Part shown: piece after piece, positions 24,165-36,014 of the stretch
Numbering within the stretch: the stretch's first letter is position 1
Layout of the letters: each line of letters opens with the position of its first letter
From: Zeus faber
Lineage: Eukaryota; Chordata; Actinopteri; Zeiformes; Zeidae
Direction of reading: 5' to 3'
DNA: 64,000 bases
Assembly (NCBI GenBank): GCA_960531495.1
Contig: OY482852.1
Location: forward strand, 32,259,157 to 32,323,156
The notes under the pieces: model-generated
Seen by the model: the letters and a program-made list of their open reading frames with translations, nothing else
What the model was told of the DNA's origin: nothing
Database searches by the model: none
Position numbers and translations under genes: made by a program

Positions 24165-24740
24165 TGGGCCTCATTTATAAAGGACGAGCAGAACAACTTT
24201 TCCACCTAAAATGTTGTGAAAGGCAAATTAGACACACGTTGAGGCATTAGTGACTTTTTAGCGGATGTCCTTTTAAATCTTTTTTACTGTATGTCCAAAA
24301 CCAAACTTGCATATATCCGCGTTAAATTAATGGGGGGAAATGGGTTATGTTGATGTTGTTGCTGTCTGTGCGTGGCTTTCTCATGCACAAATGAGGCGTA
24401 GCTTGCGGAGCAATGTAGTTCTGTCAGACAACTCCACGGCACCACACGCTTCCACACCCTCATGGGCCGGCCTATTTAAGCAGCCAATCCCTCTTACCCT
24501 ACCTACTTTACTGCCTGCTTTGCTTGCTGTGTTGCTGTGCTCCCTTCGACCTCCCCTGCATCCACCTGTTGGGCTATACTCTTCTATCTAATGGGGGGAT
24601 TCAAGCTCCAATAATCACTCCAATAATCACTCCAATATTTGTACCTCATTAAGCATCCCTATGTTTGCTTTACACCTTGCGGGGCGTGAAGTCCCAACAT
24701 CAAACAATGATAAATAAATAAAGATAATTTTAAATGAAAT
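24165..24740 (+). repeat. Dispersed repeat, copy B (possible Harbinger-type non-autonomous element)
   Basis: The left end reads GGGCCTCATTTATAAA. From 24392 on it matches the reverse complement of 17020-17345, with the same TATTTAAGCA TATA-like word near 24473. Near 24608-24634 it has tandem copies of CTCCAATAATCA not seen in copy A. No transposase sequence is visible. Confidence 0.6.
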
Positions 24741-26120
24741 CTTAGGGTTGTTTGTCAGAGCTGCATATCATCCTATTTAATAGCAATTAGTTTGACAGCA
24801 CTTAAGCAAACCCCCTGAGGGTACTTTTCTCTCTTTTTTCTTTTTTACATGCACATGCTTGTTGTTTGCCATTGATTGTCACGTGTGGATCACCTTTTTC
24901 ATGAGAGGTTTTTTTAGTAGGATGGAATAGCACAGAAATGCAGTGTTTTACAGGGTACACTTGCTATGAACAAATGTATCCATTGTAGAGAATTTGTTGG
25001 TTTGTTTTTTTGTTTTGTTTTGTTGAATTCTCGAGATTGCTTCACAGTCACCTTAAACTAAATATAAATAGGTTTAATGAACTGTGGTTTGAAGGCCCTA
25101 AACAGCAACACCATAAAAATAAGCTCTAAATAACTATAAATTTAAGTATAAATATTTTAATCCAATTCCCCCCACTGTGTGATCTTGTACTAGTTACTAG
25201 CTTTGATTCATCCTACATTATCCACTTGATTAGTTATGCTCCTTAATCACTTCAATGGGATTATACCAATCAGTTCCACTTTTTAACGGCAAACTACAAT
25301 GCACAGTGTTTTATTTATGTCTTTGCAGTCCCTCATGAAGAGCACATGTAAAACTCTAAGGATTTAGGATGATGGAAAGCATGAGATGTTTTTTTAGTTT
25401 CTGTGTCCGCTGTATCCCTATGCAGGTTTTTTTTTTTTTTTTGCGGCGACAGGCGTAATGGATTCAAAGCCTAACTTGTACCCAGGAGAGAGACTTTTCT
25501 TTCACAAAGAGAGAAGTGCAGTACACAAGTGGAAGGGTTTTGTTTTCCCCTCAGCCACCAGATGGCGGTGAGGAGCAGTTCTCGTCTTATTAGACTAAGT
25601 GGGGGACGCTTTTTTTTGCTATGAGTAAAAACACAATTTTTAAAATACATAATGATGAATAGTTATACATCACCATTGTGTAATTCACAAGCACCATTAT
25701 AGAATATACAATAATGACTGTTTAGATCATATTTTCAATGTTATCTCCCTGTCATCATGGATATAGTTTTGGACTAAATCAACCATTATCGATGCATAAA
25801 TTCTTCTCTGATTGAGATCCCGCAGATGCGATCTTATTAAATTAGTGCCTGAAGGCATATCAAATTGAGTGTCTTTAATATGAAAAAGATCTCAACAGAG
25901 GAGAGTCAACGGACAAGGAAATGGTGTTTGTGCCGTGGAAATCTACAACCCATCCATTTTATGTTAAACTGGCTATTGCAGCACATAAAACATGTTTCAG
26001 TTAAACATATTTTATTGACATTCTCTTAAAATTTTGCAATACTGATATAATCATAATATTGTGACGAGTGTGACTCAAAAAACAGCCCCCTTCTAATGTT
26101 ATCTCAAATAAAAAGCTGGA
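24741..26120. other. Gene-free AT-rich stretch
   Basis: No exon, SINE or transposon motif recognised. T-runs occur near 25424-25442 and 25610-25617. Confidence 0.5.
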
Positions 26121-26129
26121 TAAACACAA

Positions 26130-26130
<1 letters not shown>

Positions 26131-26190
<60 letters not shown>
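26131..26190. repeat. (CA)n microsatellite
   Basis: A CA run of about 58 bp, followed 90 bp later by a TG run of 116 bp. The two are inverted relative to each other and could pair. Confidence 0.95.
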
Positions 26191-26191
<1 letters not shown>

Positions 26192-26276
26192 GACACATAC
26201 ATGTAGTCAATCAGAGCTAGTAGACTGGAAGTCTAGGTTCCTGGAAACATGAAAACAAGTGACCAAGAGGCCAAGG

Positions 26277-27060
<784 letters not shown>

Positions 27061-27069
27061 TGACACGCC

Positions 27070-27156
27070 ACTACAACATACACACACACACACACGAACC
27101 CAGGACCTTCTTGCTGTGAGGCAGCAGTGCAATGCACTGTGCCACCGTGCCAGGCG
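27070..27156 (-). repeat. tRNA-like SINE head
   Basis: The reverse complement reads GGCACGGTGGCACAGTGCA (A-box-like), then GCAAGAAGGTCCTGGGTTCG (B-box-like GGTTCG), and ends in a short TG run. The word pair is very common in fish genomes. It is not a working tRNA: no cloverleaf with a proper anticodon arm was evident. Confidence 0.45.
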
Positions 27157-27276
27157 GCATCTGCACTACATAAGAGACTAGAAACAGGAAGTTGCATCAC
27201 TTCCCATTGGCAATCTGCTGTAGCCAACGTTACACTTTGAATGTACTGGAATACAATTGAAAGTAGTTAGCAATAC

Positions 27277-28513
27277 CTACTGTGTGGCCAGGTCCAGCTC
27301 CAACACCATCATCAAGTTTGCTGACGACACCGTGGTCGTGGGCCTGATCACCGACTGCGATGAGAAGGCCTACCGCGAGGAGGTGGCTGACCTGTCACTC
27401 TGGTGCCAGGACAACAGCCTACACCTGAACGTCAGCAAAACCAAGGAGCTGATTATGGACTTTAGGCGTGGATCACAATCGAGGACGCACGCGCCCTTGT
27501 GGATTAATGGGACTTCTGTCGATAGGGTGAGCAGCTTCAGATATCTGGGAGTCCACATCACAGAGGACTTAACATGGACTGTTCACACAGACACTCTGGT
27601 GAGAAAGGCGAGGCAGCGTCTCTACCACCTCAGGCAGCTGAGGAAATTCCGGGTCTCGGTGAGGATCCTCAAGTCCTTCTACTCTGGAGCAGTGGAGAGC
27701 ATCCTGACAGGCAACATCACTGCCTGGTTTGGGAACTGTACTGCCCAGGACAGGCGGGCCCTGCAGAGGGTGGTGCGTTCAACTGAACGTACCACTGGAA
27801 CTACCCTCCCCCCTTGCAGGAGCTATACACCAGGAGGTGTAGTAGCAGAGCCCGTAGGATCATGAAGGATCCTCATCACCCCAACAACGGACTGTTTCAG
27901 CTGCTGCGGTCAGGCAAGCGCCTCCGCAGTCACGCAGCGAGAACAGAGAGACTGAGACGGAGTTTTTTCCCGCACGCCATTAGAACTGTCAACGCTGACC
28001 TCACCAGGGGTCCTAACTGAGCCATGCACTAGGCTCCACTACCTTGTGTACTGTATGTAGCATACTGTACCGCATACTGTGTCACTGTTCAGGGTTGTTC
28101 GTGTTGCCGTATTGCTGCGCCGTACTGTTGTATACTGTGCTGTATTATCCCAAACACTACCTCACACTATTCACATTCACACGCCACTTTAATTCACATG
28201 CCACTTTAAATGCACATATCTGTATATACATAGGCATATTCCTTCTATCTATTCCATTTTATTTCAATTTATTTTTATTGTATTTTATTCTATATATTTT
28301 TATCTTATTCTATAAGTATTCCACTTACTGTATTACGTTTTAGGAGTCAGTTAGTCGGTCTATTAGAAAGGAATTTTCTACTTTTTATTTTATTTTATTT
28401 TTTTATTTTTTCCTAGGACATATTGTGTGCTATCACCGGGTGCGTTTCATTACATTTCACTGCATATATGTATGGAAGTATGTATATGTATGTGACAAAT
28501 AAAAATCTTGAAA
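27277..28513 (+). mobile_element. L2-like LINE, 5'-truncated copy (RT to 3' tail)
   Basis: The + strand reads IIKFADDTVVVGLITDCDEK (catalytic FADD box near 27316), then LNVSKTKELIMDFRRG, SFRYLGVHITEDLTWTVHTD and NITAWFGNCTAQDRRALQR. After a frameshift near 27812 it reads MQELYTRRCSSRARRI to NADLTRGPN and the stop at 28020. The 3' UTR (28021-28500) and the tail CAAATAAAAATCTTGAAA match the 12.8-kb copy closely. Truncation at about 27277 leaves no endonuclease. The intact catalytic Asp pair and high similarity to the other copy suggest fairly recent activity. Confidence 0.9.
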
Positions 28514-29850
28514 GTGGGCAGCAGGCAGAGGCAGAGTGAGTCTGGGAGTGCTGGACTCAGGCAATGGAAACTGGCGTAAAGTCACCTATCTTGTGGTACA
28601 GGAGCCGGGACTGTGTGGGAGGTTGAGATGTACCGGCTGGACATCGTCTGACTCACCTCTACACCCAGCATTGTCTCTGGAACCAAACTTGTGGATCGGG
28701 AATTGAAATCTCTACTACTTTGGAATGGCACGGGGAATAAGCCCCACTACCTTCTTGGATTCAGTGGTGGGACTGCTGGAAAGAGAGTTCATAGTTCTGC
28801 TGGGGGACTTGGATGATGATGGAGAAACCTGGAGGGGCATAATTGGGAATAATGACATGCCGATCTAAACCTTGAGCGTTGCTTCGTTATTGGACTTCTG
28901 TGCTAGTCGTTGTACTGTGCATAGCAAACACCATGTTTGTGAACACAGGGAGGCTCATAAGTGTACTTGGTACCAGAGCCCCTACAGCCAAAGGTTGATG
29001 ATTGATCGTTTCATCAGACACGAGGTCAGGCTACTGGAAAGGAGGATGCGGCCGATCGTTGAACCTACAAGGTACAATGTGGATGCTGTCTTCGCCATGT
29101 AGCTACAGACCAACTCTTAGCACACTTGCAGATCCTTGGGGGGTCATGGGAATTTGACAGACCAGTCTATATGTGTTTTGTGGACCTGGAAAAAGCTTAT
29201 GACCATGGTACCCGAGGGGATCTCTTGGAGGTACTGCGGGAGTATAGGGGTACTGGGGCCGCTTCTGCCTTGACATTCGGTCCCTATAGAAAGTGCGATG
29301 CGGTGGGGATGAGCCTCAGCACCTCCAAATCTGAGGCCATGGTTCTCACTCGTAAAAAAGGTGGCTTGTCCTCTCTGGGTGGGGAAAGAGCAGCTGAGCC
29401 AAGTGGAGGGGTTTAGATATCTTTGGGTCTTATTCATGTCGAGCCGAGCCAATGCACGCACCTCCCAAATCTCAACAACGTGTACCCTGATTGTCAAAGC
29501 ACGCAAAGGTTCCAACCGGGATTACAATTTGCATATCCATATATTTGGTTTCTAAATTTCTCGAATGAAGTTTGGAAATAAACAACTGGATTTCTTCTGT
29601 ACATTGTGGTTTACTAAATACAACCCCCCCCCCCCCCCAGTGGACACAAAATCTTAGACGTATAAAGCAAACAGCCCTGCAAACAACACTCGTGCACATT
29701 CGCTTAGGTGCAGACGGAGAAGCATGCCTTTGGGGGTGTACCAGGAAATCTCCCGGGAAGCGCTGGAGGAAGTTGCTGGGGAAAAGGACGTATGGGCCGC
29801 TCTGCTGAGTCTGCTTTCTCCGTTTCTCCCAGATAAGTGGCATGATTATG
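28514..29850 (+). mobile_element. RTE-like APE-type LINE, decayed, interrupted by a MITE
   Basis: Endonuclease-region pieces at 28620-29000 read YRLDIV and ETWRG, with LLDFCASRCTVHSKH near 28890. A linker follows (LLERRMRPIVEPTRYN near 29033-29080). RT pieces at 29126-29416 read SWEFDRPVYMCFVDLEKAYD, then GMSLSTSKSEAMVLTRKKGG. The C-terminal end at 29740-29860 reads EALEEVAGEKDVWAALLSLL. The catalytic part of the RT is deleted between LEKAYD...LREY and the KSEAMVL segment. The order and wording match a common fish LINE protein; assignment to the RTE group is tentative. Confidence 0.75.
29515..29726. mobile_element. MITE inserted in the RTE-like LINE
   Basis: This block separates two parts of the LINE reading frame. 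It shares interior and right-end words with the MITE at 18362-18629 (ACATTGTGGTTTACTAAA, CCCCCAGTGGA, AGGTGCAGACGGAGAAGCAT). Its left end is too diverged to show the inverted repeat. A C-run lies at 29623-29638. Confidence 0.55.
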
Positions 29851-30188
29851 AGCAGGTTTGTTCTATAAACAATTATAAATTTGTGAAATGTGTGTGTGTG
29901 TGTGTGTGTATGGAGTCCTGTCTTTCCTTCCTGCTATACATGTGCTTCCTTAAAGGTGCAGTCTGTAGAATTTACAGAACGGACTTGGCAGAAATGGAAT
30001 GTAAAATGTACAAGTACGTTTAAAATAGTATATAATCCCATGAAAATAAGAATCGTGTTTTTGTTACCTTAGAATGAGCCGTTTTTGTCTACATGTGTGC
30101 GGGTGTGCTTCACAGAGGCCGCCATGTTGCATCGACATGTTTCTTCTTCAGTAGCCCAGAACGGACTAACCAAACACTGGCTCTAGAG

Positions 30189-31837
30189 CAGCGGTTCCCA
30201 ACCTTTTGGAACTCAAGGCCCATTTAAAAACCTTAAAAGTGTTTGCGGCCCACATCTGACCAGAAGTAATACGGGAGCCAAACAGTAAATTCTCAGAGGA
30301 CGTATATTTTAACAATCATATGCATTCTCATACATACTGTGCAGTAGTGGTAAGACAAAAGTTAGGTGGGTTAAAAATAACCTTATACCTATGGAACTTT
30401 CGCGTAACGTTCGTAACGTAAAACTAACAATAACAGGTGCACATTAATATTAACTAACCTCATGAGAAGGCTGATGTTGATGGATGGCAGACACCAAATG
30501 CTTGATGTCTGGGTAAAGGGATGACAGTCTCAGCCGAAGATCTGGCTCAACATTCAGTTTATTCCTGTATTTCGTCTTCAATGGCACAAGCGCCGAAAAG
30601 CCAGTCTCACAGAGATACGTCGTCGGGAAAGGCATGACAAATCGTACAGCTCTGCTGGACAAATCAGGATACTCAGAAGCAACATGAAGCCAAAGGTTTG
30701 TCAGGTACTTCTGTGAGAAAGCCAGTTTCAATGCGCTGTCGCAGGAGAGATCCACAAGATTGTCCTTCTCTTTTGCGCTCAGGCCTGCGAGGGTCTCGTC
30801 ACTGTGGGTGGCGAAGGGGTTTCCGCTTCCAGCTGCACTGCACATCTGGGATTGGAAAGTATTCACGCAGCTTGGTACTTAAACCATGCAGGTGCTCTTT
30901 GACATGATTGATCACGGTGATGGGAAGGCGCATTTCTTCCTTTGTAAAAAAATCCAAAAGATTCTCAAGTCAAAGTTTGACTGGTCAACTTGCCTGGCCC
31001 ACATATCCATTTTTCTTATGGTCTCTTCTATTTTATTCTGGACATTGAAAATGGTCACTGCTTTTCCTTGGAGACTGAGGTTGAGTCAATTTAAGTGGCT
31101 GAAAATGTGGGCCAGATATCCCAATTTAGCCAGCCACTCAAAACCACTGAAGCGATGTGCGAGTTCAAACTTTGTGTCGAGAAAAAACATCCTCACCTCA
31201 TCACGCAATTGAAAAAAGTCGCATCAGTACCTTCCACCTTGAGAGCCACCGCACTTGTGTAGCAGAAGCTGCTTATGGTCACCTCCCATCTCGTCTCATA
31301 CAACGGAAAATAAATGTTTTTTTTCGAGGTGACGGCGCAGTTTACATGGCTTCAAAGCTTTGTTTGATAAAATCTCGGAACACACCATGCACTGCGGTAA
31401 CGGTTCGTCTTCCGTGCCTGCCAAAAAAAATCCCAATGATAAATTTTCAGGGCTATTTCTTTTTTGTTTAACAGGCGGGACTGTCCCGCCTGTATGATGT
31501 CCTGCCGGGACTTTGCTTGTGAATGATCTACCAATGGCTTCTTTCCTTTTCAATGTGTCTGATGCTAGCCAACCATCCATTTTGATTATCACCGCAAGTT
31601 CAAAAATGTACAGGTGCACTTCGTTGGACGTAGTATGCCCTAACGTAAGTTCCTATCTATCAGTGATGATGCATTTTTTGATGAAAAAATACCATGAAAT
31701 GTTTTTGTTTTTTTTACATTTAAAAACTTATTTATAATAATAATTTTTTATTCATTTTTTCAATAAAATCGATGTGTTTTGCCCATGTTTTGGCAGCCCA
31801 CTTGCAAAACCCTGGGCCCATAGGTTGGGAATCCTTG
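30189..31837 (-). mobile_element. hAT (Charlie/ZBED-like) DNA transposon, decayed
   Basis: Perfect 8-bp target duplications CTCTAGAG flank it (30181-30188 and 31838-31845), as hAT elements make. The ends CAGCGGTTCCCAACCTTTT and, reverse-complemented, CAAGGATTCCCAACCTATG form inverted repeats of about 17 bp. Minus-strand coding pieces: a BED-type zinc finger at 31590-31300 (MDGWLASDTLKRKEA, then PQCMVCSEILSNK...LRRHLEKKH), a middle segment near 31160-30900 (FEWLAKLGYLAHIFSHLNQL), and the C-terminal dimerisation region at 30700-30450 (FPTTYLCETGFSALVPLKTK). The element is 1.65 kb, shorter than typical full hAT copies, with frames shifted, so the transposase is non-functional. Confidence 0.92.
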
Positions 31838-31927
31838 CTCTAGAGAGGGCCTTTCGCTTCTCTTCCACAGAGGCCGCCATGTTGGTGAGGGGTATTCAGT
31901 TGATTGCGATCTGTGCAACCTCACCTC

Positions 31928-33777
31928 TAAATACTTTTAAAAGCAGGTTAAAAACCTTGCTGTTCGCTACAGTCTATTACTGACTGACTGACGTCTGTCT
32001 GTCTGTCTGTCTGTGTTATTGGTGCTGGTGCTATGGCTGCTGCTAACCTTATACCTAAACGTAACCCTTGCTTACCTTATGGCTAAAATGAAGCATCTCT
32101 AACCCTATACCCTAACTTAAACACCTCTAACCTTATACCTCAACTTAACTGTCTCTAACCTGAATGACTTCTCCAGTTCCGGTGAGAGATACCACTTCCG
32201 GTTCCGGTGATTTCTTTGCGTGTGCCTTGCTGTTGTCTTTATTTTTATTTTTATTTTTTTTGCTGTTGTTCTTGTTCCTGCTGCTGGAGTTGATGTTGCT
32301 GCTGCTGCTGTTATTGTTTTGTGGCTGCTGCTGCTACTGCTGCTATTTCTGTTGCTGTTGTTGAAGTTTCTGTAGTTATATTGCAGTGAGAGGAATATAA
32401 GAAGGGTGTGTCTTCGGAGAGATAGTCAAAAGGATCTCCCTCCCGAGGTCAGAATGAAAAACTTGACCCGTAATTTAGGGACGCTAATTAAAGGACCGTG
32501 ACTGGATTAAGATGAGACAGTGCACACAGTTGAAATTTCTGTTTCCAGTGAGGGCTACCACTTCGGGTTCCGGTGACGTCTTTGCTCTGCGTTACTTCGT
32601 TGAGATGAGATGGTACACACTGTTGACTCAACACAGATGAGGAGATTTCTGGTTCTGGTGAGGGCTACCACTTCCGGTTCCGGTGACATCTTCGCTTGTG
32701 CGTTGTTGCTGCTACTATTGCTGCTGCTGTTTTCTGTTGCTGCTATTGTTTCTGCTGGTATTGTCATTGCTGCTGCTAACCTTATACCTAACTTAATCAT
32801 CCACCGTGACTGGATTTAGATGAGATGGTGCACACAAATTAAATCTCAGTGTTTGGTGAGGGCTGCCACTTCCAGTTCCGGTGACGTCTTTGCTGTGCGT
32901 TGCTTCCCTGAGAACTGTTAACTCAATACAGATGAGATTTCTGGTTCCAGTGAGAGCTACCGATTCCGGTTCAGGTTGCTTGTGTGCTGTCGCTGCTGCT
33001 GTTGCTGCTGTTTTTGCTGCTCTATTGTTGACTCGATTAAGATGAGATGGTGCACACAGTTGAAATTTCCGTTTCCGGTGAGGGGTACCACTTACGGTTC
33101 TGGTGACGTCTTTGCTGTGCTTTACTTCGTTGAGATGAGATGGTAATCACGGTTGACTCGATACAGATGAGGAGATTTATGGTTCCGGTGAGAGCTACCA
33201 CTTCCGGTTCCGGTTGCTTGTGCGCTGTCGCTGCTGCTGTTGCTGCTGTTTTTGCTGCTCCTATCGTTGACTGGATTAAGATGAGATGGTGCACACAGTT
33301 GAAATTTCCGTTTCCGGTGAGGGCTACCACTTACGGTTCTGGTGACGTCTTTGCTGTGCTTTACTTCGTTGAGATGAGATGGTACACACTGTTGACTCGA
33401 TACAGATGAGGAGATTTATGGTTCCGGTGAGAGCTACCACTTCCGGTTCCGGTGACGTCTTTGCGTGTACGTTGCTGCTGTTGTTGTTGCTGCTGGTGTC
33501 GATGTTGCTGCTGCTGTTGTTGTTTCTGTGGCTGTTGTTGCTGCTGTCGTTGTTTTCTGTTGCTGTTGCTGCCACTGTGGCTGGAGTCGCTTTAATTGTT
33601 GTTTTTGTTGTCTTTGTTGTTGCTTTTGTTGTTGCTGTTGTTTCAGGGGCATTCTTTTGTAATGACCGGATGACAACTACATTCTCTCTTTCTTTTTTGT
33701 ATTTCTTTGTAAAGCGCATTGTGTTGCCCTGGTATGAAATGCGCCATATAAATAAAGTGTGACTTGACTTGACTTGA
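31928..33777 (+). mobile_element. LINE 3' end (L2/CR1-like) inserted in the piggyBac-like MITE
   Basis: The C-terminus of an ORF2-like protein reads NTFKSRLKTLLFATVYY and stops at 31983. Fish L2/CR1-type proteins often end this way. A long 3' UTR made largely of a satellite follows. Near 33705-33755 come the words AAAGCGCATTGTGTTGCC and GCGCCATATAAATAAAGT, typical of LINE 3' ends, and a (CTTGA)n tail at 33760-33777. It interrupts the MITE between CTCACCT and CTAGATGCC. Only the last 20 or so codons of the ORF remain. Confidence 0.65.
32160..33470. repeat. Satellite of ~239-bp higher-order units with CTG/GTT-rich spacers
   Basis: The core word GTGAGRGCTACCACTTCCGG with GGTTCCGGTGACGTCTTTGC recurs many times. 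GGAGATTTAT at 33171 and 33410 gives a period of 239 bp. Older units are 220-310 bp apart. Each unit holds two related half-units and a spacer of imperfect TGC/TGT triplets (for example 32270-32360, 32700-32770, 33220-33262). A longer TGC/TGT tract runs from 33470 to 33650. It lies in the LINE 3' UTR. Confidence 0.8.
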
Positions 33778-33813
33778 CTAGATGCCAATAAATTCTACAC
33801 ACTGCACCTTTAA

Positions 33814-34746
33814 ATGCAACGACAGTGTGCAAAGGGGGTATTGTGGGGGTGGGGGGGTCACCTCAAGGTTAACCCCGCCAAACAGCCATCTCGATTGGTT
33901 CGTGCGCCAGGGCTTGTAATGATCAAGTGAAACCTGAAACCGCTCTGCCCCCCCCCCTCCAAAATAAATAAAAATAAAGCACCCCCCCCCATCCACCTCC
34001 TCCTCCCCCCTCTGTGCTCACAGCCATTGTCAAATACTACTATCCCGGGCCGTCTGCTGCTCGTCCGTTTCCGCGTTGTCTATGGGGTGGTCACGGACAG
34101 CGGACGCCCTCCATGAATGCAAACTAGAAATCAAAATATAAGGGAAGTCCTCAAATCAGTTCTATCTTGCCTCAATTATTTATCTGTTTCATTTATTTTT
34201 CTTCTCCTCCTGATCATAAATAATAATACATTCATTCAACTATACGGTACATGGCAGCAAGACTAAGACTTTTTTTTTCTTTATTCTGTTGTGTGACATA
34301 CCTACCAAAGAACATCACTTTCAAGCACAATAAAATATCAGTTAAACTAAAGTGTTAAAATAGAAGGAAAACAACAGGAATCAAAGTAGTGAAATGTTTA
34401 AAAGGGTAACAAAACTATATACATGAGATATATATATATATATATATATACACACAATATATATTCAAATATATACACTATATGCAGTATACTATATACA
34501 CTACACACTACACTACATGTACACACACAAAAAACAACTTTTTACTCTATACTTGGAGCAGGATCGGTACACAGGTAGACAGTCAGTAGATCAGGCAAAC
34601 AATGCGGCAAGGAGTACACAAAGGTGAGGTCCAGGAAACAGCAGGGAATCAAAAATACCAGATGGAGAAACTAGGGAATAACGCTGGAATGCTTGACACA
34701 TGGTACAAAGACTAACTGGCACAAAGAGAGGGGAACTCATAGACTA
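33814..34746. other. Gene-free stretch
   Basis: G- and C-runs occur at 33845-33858, 33950-33960 and 33982-33991, an AT dinucleotide run is at 34428-34452, and the 34560-34740 part shares ATCAGG/CCAGGAAACAG words with the 20-kb minisatellite. No exon was recognised. Confidence 0.5.
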
Positions 34747-35505
34747 AGGCCCTGTCCACACAAGTGGAAATTTTTTGCGGATTTACACATGCGCAATTGT
34801 CGTTTCACACATTGAGCATGCGTCAGACACCTACAAATAACTGTAGACTACTGGTGTGTATACGTGTGGCTAGTACTGTTAGGTTCTCATGTAGGATATT
34901 TTCCTGAAGTCAAAAAAGGCAGTCTCCACAGATTGCTGCTCGATCCGCTGTGTGTCCCCGGGTCTCAACATTTCTCCATCCAAAACAAATAACAGTGTGT
35001 TTTTATAGTAGATGTATTTATTGTAAGTGAATGAAACAAAAAAACACTGTGCGTGACATTGAGCTTGAAACCGGGACAATCTCAGACCAACCAGGATGTC
35101 TGGTCACTGTAGTTTAATTACTTGTTTTTACAAGTAGCATTACTTCATCATAACACCACTGTCCGGATGTGTATAAATACACTGCGGCCAATATTTTTCA
35201 ATCCATATCTCCTTCTGCGGTTCAAAGTACGCCGTGCTGTGTTGTTGTTGTTGTATTTGCTGGTCAAGAAGAAGCCGATCAATGCACATGCTCCCAGTGT
35301 TCTTCTATGGTGTTTGAAATAAAGTTTTATCAACCCACCCCCCCATGGCCTGGCATGCTTATGTGAGCGTTTTCAATCATTTTTGCGTTCTCCTGTGGGT
35401 GGAGATATTTTCAAAAACACCGTTGGCGTGGACAGTAATTTATTTTAAAATGGAGGGAGAAAAAATATGTTTTTAAAAATACCCATATATGTTTGGACAA
35501 GGCCT
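34747..35505. mobile_element. Non-autonomous DNA transposon with AGGCCYTGTCCAMAC ends
   Basis: The left end AGGCCCTGTCCACAC and the reverse-complemented right end AGGCCTTGTCCAAAC match at 13 of 15 bases and bound a 759-bp element. Interior sub-terminal words (TGTCCACAC, GGCGTGGACAG) repeat the motif. No transposase was seen. The 34985-35045 part resembles the reverse complement of 40190-40290, so an interior repeat is shared. Superfamily and target duplication were not determined. Confidence 0.65.
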
Positions 35506-36014
35506 GAATACACTGGTTAGGAAAGGACAACGAAGAACAGGTGAAACTCATCGAGGCGGGGTAGACAATCACACCAGCGGGAAACACACAAAGACAGGAA
35601 GTGAAGTCTCTAGGGAGCAGGGTGGGACATCACACCCTCTGTATCTGACCAAATGTCCTAATTTTCCTGTTCTCTGCCTTGCAGATACTTCCACTTTTGC
35701 CTACAGACATTCTCATCCCTTTGCACTGTCTGGGTGTTTTCTCTACAGAGGCCATGGATCTCCTCGCACAACCTCTGCTGAAACAGAACATCTATTTGAC
35801 TTTTTGAGCTCATGCACAGGTTGTAGGGGACAGCGCAGACAGTAAACAGTCATAAAATCTGGGAGGCGGGTGGATTGTCTGCAGAGAGAAGTAGATGGCG
35901 ACATGTACGTCATGGGGACTCGGAAAGTGTCATTTGGCCTTCATAGGGCAAGCTGTTTTACCACTGAAGCCGGTTTCCAATCCTGTCTAAATGTGTGACC
36001 TTGCTCTATGAAGT
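35506..36014. other. Gene-free stretch left of the promoter-proximal MITE
   Basis: No exon recognised. The interval 35506-35640 continues the minisatellite-like sequence that flanks the 34.7-kb element. Confidence 0.45.

Larger units (their letters stand above)
29954..33809. mobile_element. piggyBac-like MITE (TTAA-flanked) hosting two later insertions
   Basis: The ends are AGGTGCAGTCTGTAGAATTTA (left) and, reverse-complemented, AGGTGCAGTGTGTAGAATTTA (right), a terminal inverted repeat of about 20 bp. TTAA lies immediately outside each (29950-29953 and 33810-33813), the target site piggyBac elements use and duplicate. Only about 350 bp belongs to the MITE itself: 29954-30188, about 31846-31927 and about 33778-33809. 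The rest is a hAT transposon and a LINE 3' end. The word AGAGGCCGCCATGTTG occurs twice, on both sides of the hAT. No transposase of its own is present. Confidence 0.75.

Noticed and set aside
27070-27156. tRNA gene
   Set aside because: A- and B-box-like words are present but no proper cloverleaf; a SINE head fits better.
27256-28525. Target duplication for the second L2 copy (TTGAAAGT...AGCA on both sides)
   Set aside because: The similarity overlaps the L2 tail itself and is too weak to distinguish from chance.
33379-33762. Leucine/valine-rich open frame resembling a membrane protein
   Set aside because: It is the CTG/GTT-rich spacer of the satellite and its reading depends on the repeat unit.
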